Shown in pieces: positions 30,216 through 42,800 of a stretch of 64,000 bases of DNA. A model generated the notes under the pieces. It made no database searches. It had not been told where the DNA came from and worked only from the letters and a program-made list of their open reading frames with translations. The number at the start of each line of letters is the position of its first letter. Position 1 is the first letter of the stretch. Source of the stretch: Aphrocallistes beatrix (Eukaryota; Porifera; Hexactinellida; Sceptrulophora; Aphrocallistidae); contig OY725488.1 of assembly GCA_963281255.1 (NCBI GenBank), positions 7,599,524-7,663,523 on the forward strand, given 5' to 3'. The translations under genes were made by a program, and so were the position numbers.

Positions 30216-33200
30216 CACCAAGTGGTAGACTGATCGATAAATATAGCCCAAATGCCCGTTATCTACATAATGCCACAGGACAACCAGTGGTGGACTGATC
30301 GAAAAGTATAACCCAAAATACCCATTCTCTACATAATGCCACAGGACAACCAGTGGTGTACTGATCGAAAAGTATAACCCAAAATACACATTCTCTACAT
30401 AATGCCACAGGACAACCAGTGGTGGACTGATCGAAAAGTATAACCCAAAATGCCCGTTCTCTACATAATGCCACAGGACACCCAGTGGTGGACTGATCGA
30501 AAAGTATAACCCAAAATACCCATTCTCTACATAATGCCACAGGACAACCAGTGGTGGACTGATCGAAAAGTATAACCCAAAATGCCCGTTCTCTACATAA
30601 TGCCACAGGACAACCAGTGGTGGACTGATCGAAAAGTATAACCCAAAATGCCCGTTCTCTACATAATGCCACAGGACACCAAGTGGTGGACTGATCGAAA
30701 AGTATAACCCAAAATGCCCGTTCGACACATAATGCCACAGGACACCAAGTGGTAGACTGATCGATAAATATAATCCAAATGCCAGTTCTCTACATAATGC
30801 CACAGGACACCAAGTGGTAGACTGATCGATAAATATAACCCAAATGCCCGTTATCTACATAATGCCACAGGACAACCAGTGGTGGATTGATCGAAAAGTA
30901 TAACCCAAAATACCCGTTCTCTACATAATGCCACAGGACACCAAGTGGTAGACTGATCGATAAATATAACCCAAATGCCCGTTCTCTACATAATGCCACA
31001 GGACACCCAGTGGTGGACTGATCGAAATGTATAACCCAAAATACCCATTCTCTACATAATGCCACAGCACACCCAGTGGTGGACTGATCGAAAAGTATAA
31101 CCCAAAATGCCCGTTCTCTACATAATGCCACAGGACACCCAGTGGTGGACTGATCGAAAAGTATAACCCAAAATACCCGTTCTCTACATAATGCCACAGG
31201 ACAACCAGTGGTGGACTGATCGAAAAGTATAACCCAAAATACCCATTCTCTACATAATGCCACAGGACAACCAGTGGTGTACTGATCGAAAAGTATAACC
31301 CAAAATACACATTCTCTACATAATGCCACAGGACAACCAGTGGTGGACTGATCGAAAAGTATAACCCAAAATGCCCGTTCTCTACATAATGCCACAGGAC
31401 ACCCAGTGGTGGACTGATCGAAAAGTATAACCCAAAATACCCATTCTCTACATAATGGCACAGGACAACCAGTGGTGGACTGATCGAAAAGTATAACCCA
31501 AAATGCCCGTTCTCGACATAATGCCACAGGACACCCAGTGGTGGACTGATCGAAAAGTATAACGCAAAATACCCGTTCTCTACATAATGCCACAGGACAC
31601 CCAGTGGTGGACTGATCGAAAAGCATAACCCAAAATACCCATTCTCTACATAATGCCACAGGACAACCAGTGGTGGACTGATCGAAAAGTATAACCCAAA
31701 ATACCCATTCTCTACATAATGCCACAGGACAACCAGTTGTGTACTGATCGAAAAGTATAACCCAAAATACACATTCTCTACATAATGCCACAGGACAACC
31801 AGTGGTGGACTGATCGAAAAGTATAACCCAAAATGCCCGTTCTCTACATAATGCCACAGGACACCCAGTGGTGGACTGATCGAAAAGTATAACCCAAAAT
31901 ACCCATTCTCTACATAATGGCACAGGACAACCAGTGGTGGACTGATCGAAAAGTATAACCCAAAATGCCCGTTCTCGACATAATGCCACAGGACACCCAG
32001 TGGTGGACTGATCGAAAAGTATAACGCAAAATACCCGTTCTCTACATAATGCCACAGGACACCCAGTGGTGGACTGATCGAAAAGCATAACCCAAAATAC
32101 CCATTCTCTACATAATGCCACAGGACAACCAGTGGTGGACTGATCGAAAAGTATAACCCAAAATACCCATTCTCTACATAATGCCACAGGACACCCAGTG
32201 GTGGACTGATCGAAATGTATAACCCAAAATACCCGTTCTCTACATAATGCCACAGGACACCCAGTGGTGGACTGATCGAAAAGTATAACCCAAAATACCC
32301 GTTCTCTACATAATGCCACAGGACACCCAGTGGTGGACTGATCGAAAAGTATAACCCAAAATGCCCATTCTCTACATAATGCGACAGTCACCAGTGGTGG
32401 ACTGATCGAAAAGTATAACCCAAAATGCCCGTTTGACACATAATGCCACAGGACACCAAGTGGTAGACTGATCGATAAATATAACCCAAATGCCAGTTCT
32501 CTACATAATGCCACAGGACACCAAGTGGTAGACTGATCGATAAATATAACCCAAATGCCAGTTCTCTACAAAATGCCACAGGACACCAAGTGGTAGACTG
32601 ATCGATAAATATAGCCCAAATGCCCGTTATCTACATAATGCCACAGGACAACCAGTGGTGGACTGATCGAAAAGTATAACCCAAAATACCCATTCTCTAC
32701 ATAATGCCACAGGACAACCAGTGGTGTACTGATCGAAAAGTATAACCCAAAATACACATTCTCTACATAATGCCACAGGACAACCAGTGGTGGACTGATC
32801 GAAAAGTATAACCCAAAATGCCCGTTCTCTACATAATGCCACAGGACACCCAGTGGTGGACTGATCGAAAAGTATAACCCAAAATACCCATTCTCTACAT
32901 AATGGCACAGGACAACCAGTGGTGGACTGATCGAAAAGTATAACCCAAAATGCCCGTTCTCTACATAATGCCACAGGACACCCAGTGGTGGACTGATCGA
33001 AAAGTATAACCCAAAATACCCATTCTCTACATAATGGCACAGGACAACCAGTGGTGGACTGATCGAAAAGTATAACCCAAAATGCCCGTTCTCGACATAA
33101 TGCCACAGGACACCCAGTGGTGGACTGATCGAAAAGTATAACGCAAAATTCCCGTTCTCTACATAATGCCACAGGACACCCAGTGGTGGACTGATCGAAA

Positions 33201-35065
33201 AGCATAACCCAAAATACCCATTCTCTACATAATGCCACAGGACAACCAGTGGTGGACTGATCGAAAAGTATAACCCAAAATACCCATTCTCTACATAATG
33301 CCACAGGACAACCAGTTGTGTACTGATCGAAAAGTATAACCCAAAATACACATTCTCTACATAATGCCACAGGACAACCAGTGGTGGACTGATCGAAAAG
33401 TATAACCCAAAATGCCCGTTCTCTACATAATGCCACAGGACACCCAGTGGTGGACTGATCGAAAAGTATAACCCAAAATACCCATTCTCTACATAATGGC
33501 ACAGGACAACCAGTGGTGGACTGATCGAAAAGTATAACCCAAAATGCCCGTTCTCGACATAATGCCACAGGACACCCAGTGGTGGACTGATCGAAAAGTA
33601 TAACGCAAAATACCCGTTCTCTACATAATGCCACAGGACACCCAGTGGTGGACTGATCGAAAAGCATAACCCAAAATACCCATTCTCTACATAATGCCAC
33701 AGGACAACCAGTGGTGGACTGATCGAAAAGTATAACCCAAAATACCCATTCTCTACATAATGCCACAGGACACCCAGTGGTGGACTGATCGAAATGTATA
33801 ACCCAAAATACCCGTTCTCTACATAATGCCACAGGACACCCAGTGGTGGACTGATCGAAAAGTATAACCCAAAATACCCGTTCTCTACATAATGCCACAG
33901 GACACCCAGTGGTGGACTGATCGAAAAGTATAACCCAAAATGCCCATTCTCTACATAATGCGACAGTCACCAGTGGTGGACTGATCGAAAAGTATAACCC
34001 AAAATGCCCGTTTGACACATAATGCCACAGGACACCAAGTGGTAGACTGATCGATAAATATAACCCAAATGCCAGTTCTCTACATAATGCCACAGGACAC
34101 CAAGTGGTAGACTGATCGATAAATATAACCCAAATGCCAGTTCTCTACAAAATGCCACAGGACACCAAGTGGTAGACTGATCGATAAATATAGCCCAAAT
34201 GCCCGTTATCTACATAATGCCACAGGACAACCAGTGGTGGACTGATCGAAAAGTATAACCCAAAATACCCATTCTCTACATAATGCCACAGGACAACCAG
34301 TGGTGTACTGATCGAAAAGTATAACCCAAAATACACATTCTCTACATAATGCCACAGGACAACCAGTGGTGGACTGATCGAAAAGTATAACCCAAAATGC
34401 CCGTTCTCTACATAATGCCACAGGACACCCAGTGGTGGACTGATCGAAAAGTATAACCCAAAATACCCATTCTCTACATAATGGCACAGGACAACCAGTG
34501 GTGGACTGATCGAAAAGTATAACCCAAAATGCCCGTTCTCTACATAATGCCACAGGACACCCAGTGGTGGACTGATCGAAAAGTATAACCCAAAATACCC
34601 ATTCTCTACATAATGGCACAGGACAACCAGTGGTGGACTGATCGAAAAGTATAACCCAAAATGCCCGTTCTCGACATAATGCCACAGGACACCCAGTGGT
34701 GGACTGATCGAAAAGTATAACGCAAAATACCCGTTCTCTACATAATGCCACAGGACACCCAGTGGTGGACTGATCGAAAAGCATAACCCAAAATACCCAT
34801 TCTCTACATAATGCCACAGGACAACCAGTGGTGGACTGATCGAAAAGTATAACCCAAAATACCCATTCTCTACATAATGCCACAGGACAACCAGTGGTGG
34901 ACTGATCGAAAAGTATAACCCAAAATGCCCATTCTCTACATAATGCGACAGTCACCAGTGGTGGACTGATCGAAAAGTATAACCCAAAATGCCCGTTTGA
35001 CACATAATGCCACAGGACACCAAGTGGTAGACTGATCGATAAATATAACCCAAATGCCAGTTCTC
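30215..35065. repeat. Satellite domain D: HOR of 1,837 and 1,579 bp
   Basis: Blocks at 30,790, 32,627 and 34,206 start the same ordered series, at intervals of 1,837 and 1,579 bp. Those at 32,388/33,967 and 32,566/34,145 confirm the 1,579-bp period. The variant CTCTACAAAATGCC occurs once per unit (near 32,567 and 34,146). Confidence 0.82.
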
Positions 35066-36920
35066 TACATAATGCCACAGGACACCAAGTGGTAGACTGA
35101 TCGATAAATATAACCCAAATGCCCGTTATCTACATAATGCCACAGGACAACCAGTGGTGGACTGATCGAAAAGTATAACCCAAAATACCCATTCTCTACA
35201 TAATGCCACAGGACTACCAGTGGTGGACTGATCGAAAAGTATAACCCAAAATACACATTCTCTACATAATGCCACAGGACAACCAGTGGTAGACTGATCG
35301 AAAAGTATAACCCAAAATGCCCGTTCTCGACATAATGCCACAGGACACCCAGTGGTGGACTGATCGAAAAGTATAACCCAAAATACCCGTTCTCTACATA
35401 ATGCCACAGGACACCAAGTGATAGACTGATCGATAAATATAACCCAAATGCCCGTTCTCTACATAATGCCACAGGACAACCAGTAGTGGACTGATCGAAA
35501 AGTATAACGCAAAATACCCATTCTCTACATAATGCCACAGGACAACCAGTGGTGGACTGATCGAAAAGTATAACCCAAAATGCCCATTCTCTACATAATG
35601 CCACAGGCCACCAGTGGTGGACTGATCGAAAAGTATCACCCAAATACCCGTTCTCTATATTATGCCACAGGACACCCAGTGGAGGACTGATCGAAAAGTA
35701 TAACCCAAAATGCCCATTCTCTACATAATGCCAGAGGACAACCAGTGGTGGACTGGTCGAAAAGTATAACCCAAAAATACCAATTCTCTACATAATGCCA
35801 CAGCACACCCAGTGGTGGGGTAATCGAAAAGTATAACCCAAATGTCCGTTCTCTACATAATGCCACAGGACAACCAGTGGTGGACTGATCGAAAAGTATA
35901 ACTCAAAATACCCATTCTCTACATAATGCCACAGGACAACCAGTGGTGGACTGATCGAAAAGTATAACCCAAAATACACATTCTCTACATAATGCCACAG
36001 GACAACCAGTGGTAGACTGATCGAAAAGTATAACCCAAAATGCCCGTTCTCGACATAATGCCACAGGACACCCAGTGGTGGACTGATCGAAAAGTATAAC
36101 CCAAAATACCCGTTCTCTACATAATGCCACAGGACACCAAGTGATAGACTGATCGATAAATATAACCCAAATGCCCGTTCTCTACATAATGCCACAGGAC
36201 AACCAGTGGTGGACTGATCGAAAAGTATAACGCAAAATACCCATTCTCTACATAATGCCACAGGACAACCAGTGGTGGACTGATCGAAAAGTATAACCCA
36301 AAATGCCCATTCTCTACATAATGCCACAGGCCACCAGTGGTGGACTGATCGAAAAGTATCACCCAAATACCCGTTCTCTATATTATGCCACAGGACACCC
36401 AGTGGAGGACTGATCGAAAAGTATAACCCAAAATGCCCATTCTCTACATAATGCCAGAGGACAACCAGTGGTGGACTGGTCGAAAAGTATAACCCAAAAA
36501 TACCAATTCTCTACATAATGCCACAGCACACCCAGTGGTGGGGTAATCGAAAAGTATAACCCAAATGTCCGTTCTCTACATAATGCCACAGGACAACCAG
36601 TGGTGGACTGATCGAAAAGTATAACTCAAAATACCCATTCTCTACATAATGCCACAGGACAACCAGTGGTGGACTGATCGAAAAGTATAACCCAAAATAC
36701 CCATTCTCTACATAATGCCACAGGACAACCAGTGGTGGACTGATCGAAAAGTATAACCCAAAATGCCCGTTCTCGGAATAATACCACAGGGCACCCAGTG
36801 GTGGACTGATCTTAAAGTATAACCCAAAATACCCGTTCTCTACATAATGCCACAGGACACCCAGTGGTGGACTGATCGATAAATATAACCCAAATGCCAG
36901 TTCTCTACATAATGCCACAG
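35065..36920. repeat. Satellite domain E: HOR of 723 bp
   Basis: Blocks at 35,394/36,117, 35,660/36,383 and 35,788/36,511 are exactly 723 bp apart, close to eleven monomers. The units contain the CTATATTATG, AGTATCACCC and GGGGTAATCG variants seen in domain C, so E probably derives from C. Confidence 0.8.
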
Positions 36921-37760
36921 GACACCAAGTGGTAGACTGATCGATAAATATAACCCAAATGCCCGTTATCTACATAATGCCACAGGACAACCAGTGGTGG
37001 ACTGATCGAAAAGTATAACCCAAAATACCTGTTCTCTACATAATGCCACAGGACTCCCAGTGGTGGACTGATCGAAAAGTATAACCCAAAATACCCGTTC
37101 TCTACATAATGCCACAGGACACCAAGTGATAGACTGATCGATAAATATAACCCAAATGCCCGTTCTCTACATAATGCCACAGGACAACCAGTGGTGGACT
37201 GATCGAAAAGTATAACCCAAAATGCCCGTTCTCGACATAATGCCACAGGACACCCAGTGGTGGACTGATCGAAAAGTATAACCCAAAATACCCGTTCTCT
37301 ACATAATGCCACAGGACACCCAGTGGTGGACTGATGAAAAGTATAACCCAAAATGCCCATTCTCTACATAATGCCACAGGCCACCAGTGGTGGACTGATC
37401 GTAAAGTATAACCCAAATGCCCGTTCGACACATAATGCCACAGGACACCAAGTGGTAGACTGATCGATAAATATAACCCAAATGCCCGTTATCTACATAA
37501 TGCCACAGGACAACCAGTGGTGGACTGATCGAAAAGTATAACCCAAAATACCTGTTCTCTACATAATGCCACAGGACTCCCAGTGGTGGACTGATCGAAA
37601 AGTATAACCCAAAATACCCGTTCTCTACATAATGCCACAGGACACCAAGTGATAGACTGATCGATAAATATAACCCAAATGCCCGTTCTCTACATAATGC
37701 CACAGGACAACCAGTGGTGGACTGATCGAAAAGTATAACTCAAAATACCCATTCTCTACA
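36920..37760. repeat. Satellite domain F: 523-bp duplication
   Basis: The rare combination TACCTGTTCTC followed by GGACTCCCAGTGG occurs at about 37,026 and 37,549, giving a 523-bp period. One monomer has lost a C (GGACTGATGAAAAG near 37,328). Confidence 0.7.
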
Positions 37761-39820
37761 TAATGCCACAGGACAACCAGTGGTTGGCCTGATCGAAAAG
37801 TATAACCCAAAATACCCATTCTCTACATAATGCCACAGGACAACCAGTGGTGGACTGATCGAAAAGTATAACCCAAAATACCCATTCTCTACATAATGCC
37901 ACAGGACAACCAGTGGTGGACTGATCGAAAAGTATAACCCAAAATGCCCGTTCTCTACATAATGCCACAGGACGCCAAGTGGTGAACTGATCGAAAAGTA
38001 TAACCCAAAATACCCATTCTCTACATAATGCCACAGCATACCCAGTGGTGGACTGATCGAAAAGTATAACCCAAAATGCCCGTTCTTTACATAATGCAAC
38101 AGGACACCCAGTGGTGGACTGATCGAAAAGTATAACCCAAAATGCCCATTCTCTACATAATGCCACAGGCCACCAGTGGTGGACTGATCGAAAGGTATAA
38201 CCCAAAATGCCCGTTCGACACATAATGCCACAGGACACCAAGTGGTAGACTGATCGATAAATATAACCCAAATGCCAGTTCTCTACATAATGCCACAGGA
38301 CACCCAGTGGTGGAATGATCGAAAAGTATAACCCAAAATGCCCATTCTCTACTTAATGCCACAGGCCACCAGTGGTGGACTGATCGAAAAGTATAACCCA
38401 AAATGCCCGTTCGACAAATAATGCCACAGGACACCAAGTGGTAGACTGATCGATAAATATAACCCAAATGCCCGTTCTCTACATAATGCCACAGGACACC
38501 AAGTGGTAGACTGATCGATAAATATAACCCAAAATGCCCGTTCTCTACATAATGCCACAGCACACCCAGTGGTGGACTGATCGAAAAGTATAACGCAAAA
38601 TACCATTCTCTACATAATGCCACAGGACAACCAGTGGTGGACTGATCGAAAAGCATAACCCAAAATATCCATTCTCTACATAATGCCACAGGACAACCAG
38701 TGGTGGACTGATCGAAAAGTATAACCCAAAATACCCATTCTCTACATAATGCCACAGGACAACCAGTGGTGGACTGATCGAAAAGTATAACCCAAAATGC
38801 CCGTTCTCTACATAATGCCACAGGACACCCAGTGGTGGACTGATCGAAAAGTATAACCCAAAATACCCGTTCTCTAAATAATGCCACAGGGCACCCAGTG
38901 GTGGACTGATCGAAAAGTATAACCCAAAATGCCCATTCTCTACATAATGCGACAGTCACCAGTGGTGGAATGATCGAAAAGTATAACCCAAAATGCCCAT
39001 TCTCTACATAATGCCACACGACAACCAGTGGTGGACTGATTGAAAAGTATAACCCAAAATGCCCGTTCTCTACATAATGCCACAGGACACCAAGTGGTAG
39101 ACTGATCGATAAATATAACCCAAATGCCCGTTATCTACATAATGCCAAAGGACAACCAGTGGTGGACTGATCGAAAAGTATAACCCAAAATACCCATTCT
39201 ATACATAATGCCACAGGACAACCAGTGGTGGACTGATCGAAAAGTATAACCCAAAATACACATTCTCTACATAATGCCACAGGACAACCAGTGGTGGACT
39301 GATCGAAAAGTATAACCCAAAATGCCCGTTCTCTACATAATGCCACAGCACACCCAGTGGTGGACTGATCGAAAAGTATAACCCAAAATGCCCGTTCTCT
39401 ACATAATGCAACAGGACACCCAGTGGTGGACTGATCGAAAAGTATAACCCAAAATGCCCATTCTCTACATAATGCCACAGGCCACCAGTGGTGGACTGAT
39501 CGAAAAGTATAACCCAAAATGCCCGTTCGACACGTAATGCCACAGGCCACCAGTGGTGGACTGATCGAAAAGTATAACCCAAAATGCCCGTTCGACACAT
39601 AATGCCACAGGACACCAAGTGGTAGACTGATCGATAAATGTAACCCAAATGCCCGTTCGACACATAATGCCACAGGACACCCAGTGGTGAACTGATCGAA
39701 AAGTATAACCCAAAATGCCCATTCTCCACATAATGCCACAGGACACCCAGTGGAGGACTGATCGAATAGTATAACCCAAAATGCCCATTCTCTACATAAT
39801 GCCACAGGACAACCAGTGGT
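37760..39820. repeat. Satellite domain G: divergent monomers without clear HOR
   Basis: Monomers here carry many private changes, for example GGTTGGCCTGATC near 37,782, GGACGCCAAGTGG near 37,971, CTTTACATAATGCAAC near 38,085, CTACTTAATGCC near 38,349 and CGACACGTAATGCC near 39,528. I found no long exact period. Divergent monomers without an HOR are usually older, less homogenised satellite. Confidence 0.65.
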
Positions 39821-42800
39821 GGACTTATCGAAAAGTATCACCCAAAATACCCGTTCTCTACATTATGCCACAGGACACCCAGTGGTAGACTGATCGATAA
39901 ATATAACCCAAATGCCCGTTCTCTACATAATGCCACAGGACAACCAGTGGTGGACTGATCGAAAAGTATATGCCATAATGCCCGTTCTCTACATAATGCC
40001 ACAGGACACCCAGTGGTGGACTGATCGAAAAGTATAACCCAAAATGCCCATTCTCTACATAATGCCACAGGACACCAAGTGGTAGACTGATCGATAAATA
40101 TAACCCAAATGCCCGTTCTCTACATAATGCCACAGGACACCAAGTGGTAGACTGATCGATAAATATAACCCAAATGCCCGTTATCTACATAATGCCACAG
40201 GATAACCAGTGGTGGACTGATCAAAAGCATAACCCAAAATACCCATTCTCTACATAATGCCACAGGACAACCAGTGGTGGACTGATCGAAAAGTATAACC
40301 CAAAATACCCATTCTCTACATAACGCCACAGGACAACCAGTGGTGGACTGATCGAAAAGTATAACCCAAAATACCCGTTCTCTACATAATGCCACAGGAC
40401 ACCCAGTGGTGGACTGATCGAAAAGTATATTCCAAAATACCCGTTCTCTACATAATGCCACAGGGCGCCAAGTGGTGGACTGATCGAAAAGTATAACCCA
40501 AAATGCCCATTCTCTACATAATGCCACAGGACAACCAGTGGTGGATTGATCGAAAAGTATAACCCAAAATGCCCGTTCTCTACATAATGCCACAGGACAC
40601 CCAGTGGTGGATTGATCGAAAAGTATAACCCAAAATGCCCGTTCTCTACATAATGCCACAGGACACCCAGTGGTGGACTGATCGAGAAGTATAACCCAAA
40701 ATACCCGTTCTCTACATAATGCCACAGGACACCCAGTGGTGGACTGATCGAAAAGTATAACCCAAAATGCCCATTCTCTACATAATGCCACAGGCCACCA
40801 GTGGTGGACTGATCGAAAAGTATAACCCAAAATACCCGTTCTCTACATAATGCCACAGGACACCAAGTGGTAGACTGATCGATAAATGTAACCCAAATGC
40901 CCGTTCGACACATAATGCCACAGGACACCCAGTGGTGAACTGATCGAAAAGTATAACCCAAAATGCCCATTCTCCACATAATGCCACAGGACACCCAGTG
41001 GAGGACTGATCGAATAGTATAACCCAAAATGCCCATTCTCTACATAATGCCACAGGACAACCAGTGGTGGACTTATCGAAAAGTATCACCCAAAATACCC
41101 GTTCTCTACATTATGCCACAGGACACCCAGTGGTAGACTGATCGATAAATATAACCCAAATGCCCGTTCTCTACATAATGCCACAGGACAACCAGTGGTG
41201 GACTGATCGAAAAGTATATGCCATAATGCCCGTTCTCTACATAATGCCACAGGACACCCAGTGGTGGACTGATCGAAAAGTATAACCCAAAATGCCCATT
41301 CTCTACATAATGCCACAGGACACCAAGTGGTAGACTGATCGATAAATGTAACCCAAATGCCCGTTCGACACATAATGCCACAGGACACCCAGTGGTGAAC
41401 TGATCGAAAAGTATAACCCAAAATGCCCATTCTCCACATAATGCCACAGGACACCCAGTGGAGGACTGATCGAATAGTATAACCCAAAATGCCCATTCTC
41501 TACATAATGCCACAGGACAACCAGTGGTGGACTTATCGAAAAGTATCACCCAAAATACCCGTTCTCTACATTATGCGACAGGACACCCAGTGGTAGACTG
41601 ATCGATAAATATAACCCAAATGCCCGTTCTCTACATAATGCCACAGGACAACCAGTGGTGGACTGATCGAAAAGTATATGCCATAATGCCCGTTCTCTAC
41701 ATAATGCCACAGGACACCCAGTGGTGGACTGATCGAAAAGTATAACCCAAAATGCCCATTCTCTACATAATGCCACAGGACACCAAGTGGTAGACTGATC
41801 GATAAATATAACCCAAATGCCCGTTCGACACATAATGCCACAGGACACCCAGTGGTGAACTGATCGAAAAGTATAACCCAAAATGCCCATTCTCCACATA
41901 ATGCCACAGGATAACCAGTGGTGGACTGATCAAAAGCATAACCCAAAATACCCATTCTCTACATAATGCCACAGGACAACCAGTGGTGGACTGATCGAAA
42001 AGTATAACCCAAAATACCCATTCTCTACATAACGCCACAGGACAACCAGTGGTGGACTGATCGAAAAGTATAACCCAAAATACCCGTTCTCTACATAATG
42101 CCACAGGACACCCAGTGGTGGACTGATCGAAAAGTATATTCCAAAATACCCGTTCTCTACATAATGCCACAGGGCGCCAAGTGGTGGACTGATCGAAAAG
42201 TATAACCCAAAATGCCCATTCTCTACATAATGCCACAGGACAACCAGTGGTGGATTGATCGAAAAGTATAACCCAAAATGCCCGTTCTCTACATAATGCC
42301 ACAGGACACCCAGTGGTGGATTGATCGAAAAGTATAACCCAAAATGCCCGTTCTCTACATAATGCCACAGGACACCCAGTGGTGGACTGATCGAGAAGTA
42401 TAACCCAAAATACCCGTTCTCTACATAATGCCACAGGACACCCAGTGGTGGACTGATCGAAAAGTATAACCCAAAATGCCCATTCTCTACATAATGCCAC
42501 AGGCCACCAGTGGTGGACTGATCGAAAAGTATAACCCAAAATACCCGTTCTCTACATAATGCCACAGGACACCAAGTGGTAGACTGATCGATAAATGTAA
42601 CCCAAATGCCCGTTCGACACATAATGCCACAGGACACCCAGTGGTGAACTGATCGAAAAGTATAACCCAAAATGCCCATTCTCCACATAATGCCACAGGA
42701 CACCCAGTGGAGGACTGATCGAATAGTATAACCCAAAATGCCCATTCTCTACATAATGCCACAGGACAACCAGTGGTGGACTTATCGAAAAGTATCACCC

